A stretch of 64,000 nucleotides of DNA from an uncultured candidate division WPS-2 bacterium (GCA_937927945.1 CALEYW010000043.1:186001-250000); one strand, 5' to 3'; shown: positions 25,893 through 35,028, numbered from the stretch's first letter. A program made the numbers and translations. Notes: generated by a model from the letters alone, not told the origin.

Positions 25893-26810
25893 TCAGCGCG
25901 CGTTCGTCGCGAGGTTCAGCGTCGTGGAGGCGCCCGGCTTCAGCAGCGTGACGCGCGTCGACGGCGAGATGCGGGTGACTGCCGCCGCGAACGCGTCGCC
26001 GCACTGCGGCCCGAGGACCAGCGGGTTGTGCGCGTAGTGTACCGGAACCGCATGCGCCGCCCCGACCAGCTTGCACCTCAGCGCCGCGTCCTCGGGACCC
26101 ATCGTGAACGCGCCGTTGCCGGACGAAACGACCGCGAGGTCCGGTTTGTAGCGGGTCCCGATCAGCGCCATGTCACCGAACACGTCCGTGTCGCCCGATG
26201 CGTACACGCGCGCGCCGCCGACGTCGATGATGAATCCGGCCGCCGGATAACCCGCCGCGGTCGAATGCACGGCGGGGACGAGCTCGATCTTGACGCCCTT
26301 GTAGCTCGCCGTTCCGCCCATGTTGATCCCGGCTCCGCCGTTGAGCACGAGCTGGGTGTTGTCGAGGTTCGCGGCCTTGAACTTTGGGACGAGCGCGACG
26401 CGCATCAGGTCGCTCTGACCGACCGTCTTCACGTCGATCCCGGCAGCCACCAGCGCGCCGAGCAGTTCGAAGTAGTCACCCATGTGATCCCCGTGATCGT
26501 GCGTCAGCGCGACGATCACGGCGCTGGGCGAGCGCGCTTTGATGTGTCTCGCGTACGCCGCGGCGCCCGCCAGCTCGACAGGCTTCTCGATGCCGAACGC
26601 CTTGAAGCCGGTGTTGTTCCAGATCCAGGCATCGACGAGCACGATCGTCTTGTCGTCGGGGGTGGCAAGTTCGTACACGCCGCCGCCGTACCAGCGCATC
26701 TTCAGCGCGGCACCTGGCCCCGCGGCACCGATCGCGTGCCCGACCGAACCGGCGGCGCCGGCCGTCGCGGATGCCTGCAGAAACTCACTGCGCGAGAACG
26801 CATCGTTCAT
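25893..26810 (-). CDS. Exported UlaG-like metallo-beta-lactamase-fold hydrolase
   Basis: The 305-residue protein has an N-terminal SRSEFLQASATAGAAGSVG, similar to a Tat-type signal though with only one Arg. The metal-binding MBL motif ALTHDHGDHMGDYFELL follows. Further metal positions are the His of VPAVHSTAAGY, the Asp of YASGDTDVFGD and the His of AVPVHYAHNPL. This pattern fits the UlaG/metal-dependent hydrolase subgroup acting on small molecules or lactones; the substrate is unknown. AAGGAGC lies upstream of ATG 26810. Confidence 0.85.
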   Translation of the reverse strand: MNDAFSRSEFLQASATAGAAGSVGHAIGAAGPGAALKMRWYGGGVYELATPDDKTIVLVDAWIWNNTGFKAFGIEKPVELAGAAAYARHIKARSPSAVIVALTHDHGDHMGDYFELLGALVAAGIDVKTVGQSDLMRVALVPKFKAANLDNTQLVLNGGAGINMGGTASYKGVKIELVPAVHSTAAGYPAAGFIIDVGGARVYASGDTDVFGDMALIGTRYKPDLAVVSSGNGAFTMGPEDAALRCKLVGAAHAVPVHYAHNPLVLGPQCGDAFAAAVTRISPSTRVTLLKPGASTTLNLATNAR

Positions 26811-26916
26811 GAGCTGCTCCTTCGGGACTACCAGGGGACGCGTACGCGACCGGCGCCGGAAGCCCTCGCTGACCCCGGGCGCTTCCGGAAGCGGACGCTC
26901 GCCACCTACCGCTGGA

Positions 26917-27819
26917 TCAGCGCGAGACGGCAGCCCGCAGTGCGCTGCGCAGCTTGACGCCCAGAGGGACGTGCGCGCGGCGGCGGAACACGTCGTAGCC
27001 GTTGCGTTCGATGCGGTCGAGGATGCCGCGGTAGAGCGAAAGCGCGAGACGAACCGTGTAGCGCGATTCCGGCGCCAGCAGGATGATGCCGGGCTCGGCT
27101 TCGCGGTACAGAGCGCGCACGCGTTCGATCTCGAAGCGCATCAGCGTGACGAAGCGCTCGTCGACGGCACCGGCGAGAATCGCCGCTTCATCGCACCCGA
27201 AACGGCGCAGGTCTTCCGCCGGCAGGTAGATCCGGCCCATCCGCGCGTCTTCGCCGACGTCGCGCAGGATGTTCGTCATCTGCATGGCGCGGCCGAGCGC
27301 GATGCCGTACCCGGTCGCCTCGGGTACGATCGTCCCCAGGATCGGCATGACCAGCACGCCGACGGTCGACGCGACGAGATAACAGTAGTCGCACAGCGCG
27401 CCGTACGTCGCGTACCGGTCGACGGTGACGTCCAAGCGCGCCCCGCGCAGCAAATCGAGCGCGGGCTCGATCGGAATCGAAAACCGCCGCGCCGCATCGC
27501 CGAACGCCGTGAAGATGGGATCGTCCGCAACGCCGCGGTAGGCGTCGACGAGCCGCCGCTCCCAGGCGTCGAGCGCGTCGAGCCGCTCCTGGGCCGGCGT
27601 CGTGCGGTCGACGATATCGTCGGCGGTGCGGCAGAACGCGTAGACCGCCCACACCGCGAGCTTGCGTTGCCGGCTCAGGAACAGCGAGCTCAGATAGAAC
27701 GTCGTGCTGTGCCGCTTGACGATGTCGCGGCAGGCGAGATAGCACTGCCCGAGCGGCGGCGCGGCATCGCTCGCGCAAACCGCGAACGGCAGCGGCGCGC
27801 CGCGTTCAGACGCCAGCAC
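26917..27819 (-). CDS. crtB: Phytoene synthase (CrtB; trans-isoprenyl diphosphate synthase family)
   Basis: The enzyme joins two geranylgeranyl diphosphates head to head to make phytoene. The 300-residue protein has STTFYLSSLFLSRQRKLAVW, the first Asp-rich motif FCRTADDIVD, a second TNILRDVGEDARMGRIYLP, and FGCDEAAILA in between the catalytic helices. The GTG at 27819 overlaps the desaturase stop by 14 bases, so the two are translated together and the product is likely passed on to the desaturase. Squalene or dehydrosqualene synthesis is a less likely alternative given this partner. Confidence 0.88.
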   Translation of the reverse strand: MLASERGAPLPFAVCASDAAPPLGQCYLACRDIVKRHSTTFYLSSLFLSRQRKLAVWAVYAFCRTADDIVDRTTPAQERLDALDAWERRLVDAYRGVADDPIFTAFGDAARRFSIPIEPALDLLRGARLDVTVDRYATYGALCDYCYLVASTVGVLVMPILGTIVPEATGYGIALGRAMQMTNILRDVGEDARMGRIYLPAEDLRRFGCDEAAILAGAVDERFVTLMRFEIERVRALYREAEPGIILLAPESRYTVRLALSLYRGILDRIERNGYDVFRRRAHVPLGVKLRSALRAAVSR

Positions 27820-29185
27820 GGCTTTGCCCCAGGACCGCGTCGACGGCGCTCCGCGCGCTGCGCACCGCGCCCTCGATGCTGGCCGGGAACTTCGTGTTCA
27901 CGTAGCACCCGGCGAGGAACAAGTTGCGCACCGGCGTGCGCGTCGTCGGACGCAGCCGCTCCGCGCCGGGACTCGCGCGATACACGCTTTTGGGAACGCG
28001 CACGAGCTTCGCCCGCACGAGATGCTCGCGTGTTGCGAGCGGATAGAGTTTTCCGAGATCGTCCATCACGCGGCCGATCACCGCCTCGTCATCCTGCGCG
28101 ATAAGCTCGTCGGCCGGCGCGACGCACGCCTCGATGAACGACTTGTTCGGCCACGCATAGCCGGGCGACGCCTGGCCGAGGTCGGCATGCACGCTGAGCA
28201 CCGTTCCGGGCGAGAACATCAGGTTGGTGAACGGCGATACCGGCCGGTCGAACCACAGGTGCGCGTTGATGACGGGCGAGCTCTCGAGCTTCGCGATCCC
28301 GTGCACCAGCGGATCGCGCAACATCTCGGCCGGCAGGATCTTCTTCGCGTCGTGCACCGGCGTCGCGAGGATCACGTTCTCGGCCTCGAACACCCGGCCG
28401 TCGCGCGTGCGCGCGCCGGTGCAGCGGTCGCCGCTGAAGAGCAGCTCCGCGACCGCGGCGGCCGCTTCGATCTGCTGGCCGCGCCCGCGCACGTGGTCGG
28501 CCAGCGGATCGACGAAGCGCGGCCCCGGCGGCCCGTCGAGAAACCCGGCTCGGCTTGCGTTGCGGTCCGAGGCGAAGTACGCCATCACGCGCAGCATCGC
28601 CTCGGCCGAGATCGCTTCGACGCTGGTGAAGTTCAGGGCGAGCGCCAGCGGCGCGAAGAACGTCTGGAGCATGTGCTCCGACATCCCGCGCCGGCGGTGC
28701 CACTGCGCGTACGTGATCTCGTCCTGTCTCTGCGCATACGCGTGGTCGCGCAGCAACACCGGCAGCGTCCCTTTCGCGAAGAGCAGCTTCTCCCAGGTGT
28801 TGAACACGTATCTCGCGTTGAGCACCGCGCCGATGCCGTTGAACGGAGAGGGCGCGTCGATGAAGCGGAACTCCTCGTAGACGGCTCGCCCGTTCCAGCG
28901 CGGCGAGAAGTTCGGCGGCATCGCCCACGTCAGCGCGTGCGGCTGCCACAGCACGTGGTGCGCGATCCCGATCTCCGCAAGCAGCGCCTGGAGCGCGGTG
29001 TAGCCGCCGAAGAACGCGTGCAGTCCGCTCTCGAGGATGTCGCCGTCGCGGTCCCGCCACGACGACAGCTTCCCGCCGAGGACGGAGCGCTTCTCCAGGA
29101 CGATCGCGGTACGGCCTGCGTCCGCCAGGAACTGTGCGGCCGCAAGACCCGCGGGGCCGGCTCCGACGATCAGCGTGTCAACCAT
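27806..29185 (-). CDS. crtP: Phytoene/zeta-carotene desaturase, plant-cyanobacterial (CrtP/PDS) type
   Basis: This FAD-dependent desaturase acts on phytoene. With ATG 29185 it has 459 residues, the CrtP/PDS size. It begins with the dinucleotide-binding LIVGAGPAGLAAAQFLADAG, then EKRSVLGGKLSSWRD and GDILESGLHAFFGGYTALQAL (CrtP: GLHIFFGAYPN). FFAPLALALNFTSVEAISAE and a C-terminal FLAGCYVNTKFPASIEGAV complete the pattern. These signatures separate it from bacterial CrtI. It is upstream of crtB in one operon and divergent from the DUF1858-Mrp gene, with 133 bases between. Confidence 0.85.
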   Translation of the reverse strand: MVDTLIVGAGPAGLAAAQFLADAGRTAIVLEKRSVLGGKLSSWRDRDGDILESGLHAFFGGYTALQALLAEIGIAHHVLWQPHALTWAMPPNFSPRWNGRAVYEEFRFIDAPSPFNGIGAVLNARYVFNTWEKLLFAKGTLPVLLRDHAYAQRQDEITYAQWHRRRGMSEHMLQTFFAPLALALNFTSVEAISAEAMLRVMAYFASDRNASRAGFLDGPPGPRFVDPLADHVRGRGQQIEAAAAVAELLFSGDRCTGARTRDGRVFEAENVILATPVHDAKKILPAEMLRDPLVHGIAKLESSPVINAHLWFDRPVSPFTNLMFSPGTVLSVHADLGQASPGYAWPNKSFIEACVAPADELIAQDDEAVIGRVMDDLGKLYPLATREHLVRAKLVRVPKSVYRASPGAERLRPTTRTPVRNLFLAGCYVNTKFPASIEGAVRSARSAVDAVLGQSRAGV

Positions 29186-29318
29186 CGCTCCATCACACGT
29201 GTCCAGAGTATGCGTCGTTACCGATCGCGACGGGATGCGTCCGTCCGCTCCCGAACTGGAGACTTTTCGCCCGCCCTCGTACACCGGTATCTCCGACAAA
29301 GGTTGTAGCTCCCGCTTC

Positions 29319-30407
29319 ATGCCAGCGCACATCGAGATCGCCCCCCAGACCAACATCAGCGCCCTCGTGGCAGAATTGCCGATTGCCGAAGAGGTCCTGG
29401 GCGAGTTCGGCCTGCACTGCGCGGGCTGCGGCGTCAACAAATACGAGACGATCGAACAGGGCGCCAAGGCGCACGGGCTGCGGGTCGAGCCGATCGTCGC
29501 GGCGCTCGTCCAAGCGCGCCTCTCCGGCCGCGTCCCGACGGTCATGAACGAAGACCGCACGCCACAGCGTCGCGCCCCGGGCGAGTTCAACCGCCGCGCG
29601 CGCTTCACGTACGTGATCCCGGTGATGTCGGGCAAGGGTGGGGTCGGCAAGTCGCTGACGACGGCGCTCTTCGCCATCGGGCTGCGCCGCGCCGGGATGA
29701 AGGTCGGAATCCTCGACGCCGACATCACGGGGCCGTCGATCCCTCGCCTGTTCGGCCTGACCACGCCGCTGGGGCTCGAGTCGGACCCGAGCACCCCGGC
29801 CGGCCAGCAGCCCAAACCCCTGATGGTGCCCGCGAAGTCGCGCTCGGCGATCGAAATCGTCAGCTCGAACCTGCTCACCGACAAGGAAGACACGGCGATG
29901 ATCTGGCGCGGGCCGATCCTCTCCGGCGTCATCCGGCAGTTCTACGAACAGGCGCTCTGGAGCGACCTCGACTATCTGCTGATCGACCTGCCGCCGGGTA
30001 CCTCCGACGCGCCGCTCACGGTCCTGCAATCGCTCGCGGTCGACGGGATCGTGCTCGTCACGATGCCGCAGCGCCTGGCGACGATGATCGTGCGCAAAGC
30101 CGCGAACCTCGTGCACCAGCTGAAGAAACCGATCGTCGGCGTGGTCGAGAACATGTCGTACTTCGTCGCACCGGATACCGGCAAGCGCTACGACGTGTTC
30201 GGCCCGTCGTACGCCGATCAGGTCGCCGAACTCGCCGGCGCACCGCTCTTCGCGCGGATGCCGATCGACCCGAACCTGGTCGCACTCGCCGACACCGGCC
30301 GGGTCGAAGAGATCGACGATCCGATCGTCGACGTTCTCGCGCAGCAGTTGATCGCGGCGATGGCAGCACGTCCTGCCAAGCCGAAGGAGATGATCTCGAT
30401 CATCTAG
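29319..30407 (+). CDS. DUF1858-Mrp/NBP35 fusion, P-loop ATPase for Fe-S cluster carriage
   Basis: The 362-residue protein joins two parts. Residues 1-70 match DUF1858: ISALVAELPIAEEVLGEFGL, then HCAGCGVNKYETIEQGAKAH with CAGC at 34-37. From about residue 95 it is an Mrp/ApbC ATPase: MSGKGGVGKSLTTALFAIGL (P-loop 105-112), LDADITGPSIPRLFG, LLIDLPPGTSDAPLTVLQS and VENMSYFVAPDTGKRYDVFG. Mrp proteins usually carry a CxxC pair in that last motif to bridge an Fe-S cluster; here the Cys are replaced (APDT). Mrp proteins usually also have an N-terminal DUF59 domain, absent here. The N-terminal CAGC may take over cluster binding (inference). ATG 29319 is the start. Confidence 0.87.
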   Translation: MPAHIEIAPQTNISALVAELPIAEEVLGEFGLHCAGCGVNKYETIEQGAKAHGLRVEPIVAALVQARLSGRVPTVMNEDRTPQRRAPGEFNRRARFTYVIPVMSGKGGVGKSLTTALFAIGLRRAGMKVGILDADITGPSIPRLFGLTTPLGLESDPSTPAGQQPKPLMVPAKSRSAIEIVSSNLLTDKEDTAMIWRGPILSGVIRQFYEQALWSDLDYLLIDLPPGTSDAPLTVLQSLAVDGIVLVTMPQRLATMIVRKAANLVHQLKKPIVGVVENMSYFVAPDTGKRYDVFGPSYADQVAELAGAPLFARMPIDPNLVALADTGRVEEIDDPIVDVLAQQLIAAMAARPAKPKEMISII

Positions 30408-31910
30408 TCACGCGACGCGCACGCCGTCGCTCCACGTTTGGGTCACCGCGATCCGGTCGAACGAGCGGGCGGCGATCGGATCGCCGTCGAGCACGACGAA
30501 ATCGGCGGCGCAGCCCGGCGTCAGGTGTCCGGTCCACGTCTCGGCGTGTCCGAAGCGCGCCGCGTCGTACGTGTACATCAGGAGCGCATCCTCGACGCTC
30601 AGCCGCTCGTCGGGCATATGATGGCCCACGGCGGCGCGCATCCCGTCGAGCGGCGCGAGCGTGCAGACCGGGCTGTCGTCGCCGCCGACCAGCGTCGCGC
30701 CGGCGCGCTTGGCCGACCCCAGCGCGTTCATCGTGCGCGCGCGCGGCGCGCCTAGGCGCAGGTCGTACATCGCGCCCGGGTGTCCCCAATACGCGTCGAA
30801 CTGCGGCTGCATCGAGAGGAAGATCCCCAGCCGCGCGCAGCGAGCGATCTGCGCGGGCGTCGCGATCTCGAAGTGCTCGATGAAGTGGCGATTGCGCGGC
30901 GAGGGCCGGCCGCCGAGCACCTTCTCCCAGGTCGCGACGCACTGCTCGATAGCGCGATCGCCGATCGCGTGCACGCCGGCACTGATGCCGAGCTCTTCCG
31001 CCGCCGAAAAATACGCCTCGACCTCGGCGTCGCCGTGCATCAGCGTCCCGCACCCCTCGCGATCGTGGTACGGTTCCGAGACCGCCGCGGTGCCGCTGCC
31101 GATCGAACCGTCGAGGAAGACGTCGCCGCCGACGTACGGCAAGCCGAGCGCCTTCGCCAGCGCCGGATCACGTTCGCAGATCTTCGGATGCCATTTCGCC
31201 GGACCGGACTCGCGCATCATCGCGATCTCGTGTGCGTACCGCTCGCGCGTCTCGAAGCCGACCAGCTGCACGTGCAGGTGCAACGCGCCCGCCCGCAACG
31301 CGAGGGCGGCCGCGCGCCGCTCGGCGGCACGCTTCTCCGACTCGGGCAGGGCTGCAAGCACCACGGCCTGCGCCCGCCAATTGGCGTCGAGGAAGAGCCG
31401 GCCCGTCGGGGCTCCGGCTGCGTCGCGCTCGATTCCCGGCACGTCCGGCGCGAGATCGGCGAAGGCCATCGCCTTGCGGTTCACCACGCACGAATGGCCG
31501 TCGACCCGCACCGCCATCGCGATCGCGTCGGGAAAGTTCGCCTCCAGCGGGCCCGCCGCAGCGCTCCTCCCGTCGGTCCAATTGGACTCGTCGTAGTTCC
31601 CCGCCAGCACGAATGCCGCTCGAGGGAGGGCGGCGACGCGCCGCGCGTACTCGGCCGCACCGCGCACACCGGCGAAGTCGCGCTCGCCCAGGAACAATCC
31701 GGTGTCGGTCAAGTGGACGTGGCAGTCGGCGAAGGCGGGATAGAGCGCCCGGCCGCCGAGGTCGATCCGCGGCACCCCGGCTCCCGCATCCTCCGCCCGC
31801 TGGGAAACGATTCGTCCGTCGTCGACGAGGAAACCGTCGAACCTTTGCCAGCATTCGTTCGACGGATCGTACGAATAACAAGGCCCCCCGGACACGGCGA
31901 ACGTCGTCAC
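30408..31910 (-). CDS. Amidohydrolase, YtcJ-like
   Basis: The protein belongs to the metal-dependent amidohydrolase superfamily, YtcJ branch. With GTG 31910 it has 500 residues. It shows LYPAFADCHVHLTDTG (metal HxH), LDGSIGSGTAAVSEPYHDRE, ISAGVHAIGDRAIEQCV, IEHFEIATPAQIARCARLG and the catalytic-Asp region VGGDDSPVCTLAPLDGM. A C-terminal beta-sandwich (GCAADFVVLDGDPI) ends the protein. Substrates in this branch are mostly unknown. The frame is open to 32057, but that part overlaps the divergent protease gene, so the later start is chosen. It is convergent with the DUF1858-Mrp gene, with stops adjacent. Confidence 0.85.
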   Translation of the reverse strand: MTTFAVSGGPCYSYDPSNECWQRFDGFLVDDGRIVSQRAEDAGAGVPRIDLGGRALYPAFADCHVHLTDTGLFLGERDFAGVRGAAEYARRVAALPRAAFVLAGNYDESNWTDGRSAAAGPLEANFPDAIAMAVRVDGHSCVVNRKAMAFADLAPDVPGIERDAAGAPTGRLFLDANWRAQAVVLAALPESEKRAAERRAAALALRAGALHLHVQLVGFETRERYAHEIAMMRESGPAKWHPKICERDPALAKALGLPYVGGDVFLDGSIGSGTAAVSEPYHDREGCGTLMHGDAEVEAYFSAAEELGISAGVHAIGDRAIEQCVATWEKVLGGRPSPRNRHFIEHFEIATPAQIARCARLGIFLSMQPQFDAYWGHPGAMYDLRLGAPRARTMNALGSAKRAGATLVGGDDSPVCTLAPLDGMRAAVGHHMPDERLSVEDALLMYTYDAARFGHAETWTGHLTPGCAADFVVLDGDPIAARSFDRIAVTQTWSDGVRVA

Positions 31911-31927
31911 GTTGGGGACGTTCTCCC

Positions 31928-33193
31928 ATGCCCCGTCGCCCCACTCTCGTCGAGTGGAGCAGCCGGGAACATCCCTGGTGCGCCGGGTACACGAGCGGGG
32001 TGAACGACGGAAAGGCGCTCCGCGCAGGTCTCCTCGGCGCTGCAGCCGGTCTCGCACTCGGCTATGCCGCCACGCGGATGGCGCAGGCCGTGCGCGACCG
32101 CGTGCGGCCCTACACCATGCTCACCGATCGCGATCCACGACGGTACGCCGCAGCGCGCCGCGCGCTCGCGCTGACGGGCATCGCCCGGGGCCTTACCGAT
32201 CTAGCGGTGATCGCGTTCGTCGTCGCCGACCCGCTCGAGCGCGCACTGCAGCCGCTGCCGCGACCGCTGCGTGCTCCGGCATTCGCGCTGGCGCTCTTCG
32301 CGCTCGACGGCATTCGCGAGTTCGGAACAGCATACGTCGAAGAACACGTCATCGAACGCGTCTACGGAACGTCGAATCAAACGGCGGGCGCGTGGCTCGC
32401 CGACAAACGGAAGGCCGCCGCGCTCGGAGGCGGCGTCACCGTCGTCCTGGTCACGCTCGCCGACGCCGTCGTTCGGATCGCGCCGCGGCGCTGGCCATGG
32501 ATCGCGATCGCCGCGTTGCCGCCGCTGCTGGCGTTCGCGACCGTCATCGTCCCGACGTTCGTGATGCCGCTCTTCAACCGGTACGAGCCGGTGCGCGGTG
32601 ACCTCGAGGCGCAGATCAGAGCGCTCGCCGCTCGCTACGGCGTCGGCGACGCGGCGATCCTGCGCTTCGACATGAGCCGCCAAACGAACAAAGCGAACGC
32701 GTTCGTCACCGGCGTCCTCGGAACGGAGCGCATCGCGCTCGGCGACACGCTTATCGAGGCCTTCGCGGCCGACGAGACACTCTTCGTCGTCGCCCACGAG
32801 CTCGGCCACTACGTGCGCCGCGATCCGTGGCTCGGGATCGCACTGACGACCATCTCGCTCGGCGCGACGATCCTCGTCGCGGGAACGTTCGTGCGCCGCA
32901 CCACGGGACGCGGGCTCGACTCACCGGCGCAAGGTGCGCGCTTCATCTTCTCCGCGACGCTGGTCCAGCTCGCGCTCGCGCCTGCGTCGAATTTCGCGTC
33001 GCGCGCAATGGAGTCGCGCGCCGATCGCTTCGCCCTCACGGCGACCGGCGACGCCGCCGCCGGAGTACGCGCCTTCCGCCGCCTGGGCGAACAGAACCTC
33101 GCCGAGTTCGAACCCCCGCGCTGGGCCGAGCTCCTGCTCGCCTCGCACCCCTCGCTCGCCTCGCGCATCCGCGCCCTCGAACACCGAACCTGA
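31928..33193 (+). CDS. M48 family (Ste24/CAAX protease-like) membrane metalloprotease
   Basis: The 421-residue protein from ATG 31928 has several hydrophobic segments and the zinc motif VVAHELGHYVRRDP, followed by the third ligand in SRAMESRADRFALTATGD. The stretch QTNKANAFVTGVLGTERIALGDTLIE matches Ste24-type M48 proteases, as does the N-terminal part EEHVIERVYGTSNQT. A GTG at 32000 is an alternative start that would drop 24 poorly conserved residues. It probably cleaves membrane or exported proteins at the inner membrane. It ends just before a REP-like repeat. Confidence 0.9.
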   Translation: MPRRPTLVEWSSREHPWCAGYTSGVNDGKALRAGLLGAAAGLALGYAATRMAQAVRDRVRPYTMLTDRDPRRYAAARRALALTGIARGLTDLAVIAFVVADPLERALQPLPRPLRAPAFALALFALDGIREFGTAYVEEHVIERVYGTSNQTAGAWLADKRKAAALGGGVTVVLVTLADAVVRIAPRRWPWIAIAALPPLLAFATVIVPTFVMPLFNRYEPVRGDLEAQIRALAARYGVGDAAILRFDMSRQTNKANAFVTGVLGTERIALGDTLIEAFAADETLFVVAHELGHYVRRDPWLGIALTTISLGATILVAGTFVRRTTGRGLDSPAQGARFIFSATLVQLALAPASNFASRAMESRADRFALTATGDAAAGVRAFRRLGEQNLAEFEPPRWAELLLASHPSLASRIRALEHRT

Positions 33194-33203
33194 CGCCTCG
33201 CCC

Positions 33204-33231
33204 GTCATTCCGAGCTTGTCGAGGAACCCCA
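33204..33231. repeat. REP-like intergenic element
   Basis: The sequence gtcattccgagcttgtcgag then gaacccc lies in the 69-base gap after the M48 protease gene. The core ttccgagcttgtcgaggaa resembles the short dispersed element (TTCGACAAGCTC on the other strand) seen in the intergenic spaces of many GC-rich bacteria. Only one copy of this core was noticed in the window; a related hairpin is at 39983-40009. Confidence 0.45.
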
Positions 33232-33262
33232 TGTAGCATCCGCGGTGCAGGCTTGTCAAGAC

Positions 33263-33988
33263 CTAGTCCCACTCGAGTTCTTCGAACTCGTCGGCTGGGC
33301 GCGTGTGGGCGTCGAGCCACAGGACGAATGGGGCGGTGGCGCGGATCGCGTCGCGAAAGACGGCGAACGCTCCGCGCCGCTGCAGCTCTTCGTCCGGCAC
33401 GTCGCGCCGGACCAAGTAGTTCCGCGCACGAATCAGCTCCAGCCGCGGGTGCGCCTTGGAAAACCCGCGCGGCGTCACGCGCAGCGGCTCCGTGTCGAGC
33501 GGAAGGTACGCGCGCATCGCCTTCGCCTTCAAAAGCCGATCGAACGCACGCGCGTCGACCCCGTCGTCGGCGAACGCCGTGCGCAGGGCGTGAAGCGCGG
33601 GCTTGACCGGCACGTAGATCCCGGCCGAGACGTGCGTGTCACCCGGCGCGACGTGGAAGTAGTACCCGGCGAACGCGCCGTTCTTGCCGCCCGGCGACAG
33701 CCACGCGGAGAGCCACGGTTTGTAGGGAGCCTTGCCCGTATGGAAGCGCGTATCGTTCGCCAGGCGAAAGAGGCACGCGCGCGGATCGACGTGCGCGAGC
33801 CGGCCGTCGACCTTGCTGCCGTCGAGCAGCAGCATCGTCACCAGGTCTTCCCAGGCGTGCCGCACGTGGCCGTCCCAGTCCGCCCGATGCGCGTGAAACC
33901 AGGCGCGCTCGTTGTTGCGCTTGAGTCCGTGCAGGAAGCGGAAGGTTCGGGACAGATCGAGCGGATCCTCAGAGCGACGTGACGGCAT
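33263..33988 (-). CDS. DUF2461 family protein
   Basis: From ATG 33988 the protein has 241 residues and matches the DUF2461 (TIGR02453) family. It reads RTFRFLHGLKRNNERAWFHA near the start, FRLANDTRFHTGKAPYKPWL in the middle, and YYFHVAPGDTHVSAGIYVP after it. The function of the family is unknown; it is a cytoplasmic single-domain protein. The start overlaps the glycosyltransferase stop by 20 bases on the same strand, so the two are in one operon. Confidence 0.88.
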   Translation of the reverse strand: MPSRRSEDPLDLSRTFRFLHGLKRNNERAWFHAHRADWDGHVRHAWEDLVTMLLLDGSKVDGRLAHVDPRACLFRLANDTRFHTGKAPYKPWLSAWLSPGGKNGAFAGYYFHVAPGDTHVSAGIYVPVKPALHALRTAFADDGVDARAFDRLLKAKAMRAYLPLDTEPLRVTPRGFSKAHPRLELIRARNYLVRRDVPDEELQRRGAFAVFRDAIRATAPFVLWLDAHTRPADEFEELEWD

Positions 33989-35027
33989 CCAGCATCCTTT
34001 GTGCGATCGCGTCCCACGTCCGCGCCCGAGCGTGCTTGACGCCGCGCGCGACGCGCTCGGGTTCGGCATGCAATGCCTGCCGCACAGCGGCCGCGAACGC
34101 CGCGCCGCCGTCGGCGACGTACACGGTATCCGCGAACTCCGCGACGACGTCCGCGATGCCGGTCGAGACGACAGGCTTGCCGGCAGCGAAGTATTCCAAC
34201 GTCTTGGTCGGCGAGATGAATTCGGTCGCGCGGTTGCGCGCGAACGGCATCAGCGCCACGTCGACGCCGGCCAGCCATGACGGCAGCGCGTCGTACGGAA
34301 CGGCGCCCGTAAGGTGCACGTTCGGACGGCGCGGAAGGCGCGCCGGATCGAGTTTGGAGAGCGGCCCGATGAGCACGACGTGGCCGCCGGGAAACGCATC
34401 CGCGACCGCTTCTATCAGCGCGACGTCGATCCGCTCGTCGACGACGCCGACGTAGCCGAAGACCGGCCCGCGCAGGCCGGCGGGCAAGGGATGCGGCGCG
34501 ACGTCGGCCGCGAAGCGCTCGAATTCGACGCCGCTGGGCTCGCAACGCACCTTCGTACCGAGCGCGGCGCGCTTGGCGTAAAGCGACCGTCCGCCGGCGA
34601 ACACCAGATCGGCCCGTTCGAGGACGGCGCGATCGTTCGCCGCCATCCCGTCCGGCGCGAAATCGAACTGCGCGAGCTCGTCCATCACGTCGTACACGAG
34701 CGGCGCGGCCTCGAACGCATCGGCGAGCGCGTGCATCATCGGCGTGTAGAGCCACACCCCCAGCGGTCGCGTACCGGCCAGACCGCGCGCTGTGGCGATT
34801 GCGGCATCGTCGACCAGCGGCAAAGACCAGCCGCGCCGGCGCAACGGCCGCACGACGGTGACACCATGATCGCGAAAGACGACGTCGCGATCCTCGTGCG
34901 CCGCAAACGGCTCCTCGACGACGATCACCGGAACGTGCCGCGCGATCCGGCTCAAGAGCTGATGTGGCCGCTGCCAAACCCCGTCCCAACGCAGGTGCAA
35001 TCCCGCCACGAAGGCGCGGGGGAGCAC
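33969..35027 (-). CDS. Group 1 (GT4-like) glycosyltransferase
   Basis: The 352-residue protein uses GTG 35027. It begins with GLHLRWDGVWQRPHQLLSRI, a start seen in glycosyltransferases of the GT-B fold, and has PVFGYVGVVDERIDVALIE. It then has VHLTGAVPYDALPSWLAGVDV and the nucleotide-sugar Glu region FISPTKTLEYFAAGKPVVST. The sugar and acceptor are unknown; exopolysaccharide or glycolipid synthesis is usual for this type. The start lies one base beyond the TAG of the MetX-like remnant (TAGCGTG). It probably once followed that gene in an operon. Confidence 0.87.
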   Translation of the reverse strand: MLPRAFVAGLHLRWDGVWQRPHQLLSRIARHVPVIVVEEPFAAHEDRDVVFRDHGVTVVRPLRRRGWSLPLVDDAAIATARGLAGTRPLGVWLYTPMMHALADAFEAAPLVYDVMDELAQFDFAPDGMAANDRAVLERADLVFAGGRSLYAKRAALGTKVRCEPSGVEFERFAADVAPHPLPAGLRGPVFGYVGVVDERIDVALIEAVADAFPGGHVVLIGPLSKLDPARLPRRPNVHLTGAVPYDALPSWLAGVDVALMPFARNRATEFISPTKTLEYFAAGKPVVSTGIADVVAEFADTVYVADGGAAFAAAVRQALHAEPERVARGVKHARARTWDAIAQRMLDAVTSL

Positions 35028-35028
35028 G

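Noticed and set aside
12000..26000. The many exported peptidases as a biosynthetic or secretion gene cluster
   Set aside because: Genes lie in several short operons on both strands without a shared pathway; they look like general nutrient-scavenging and cell-envelope functions.
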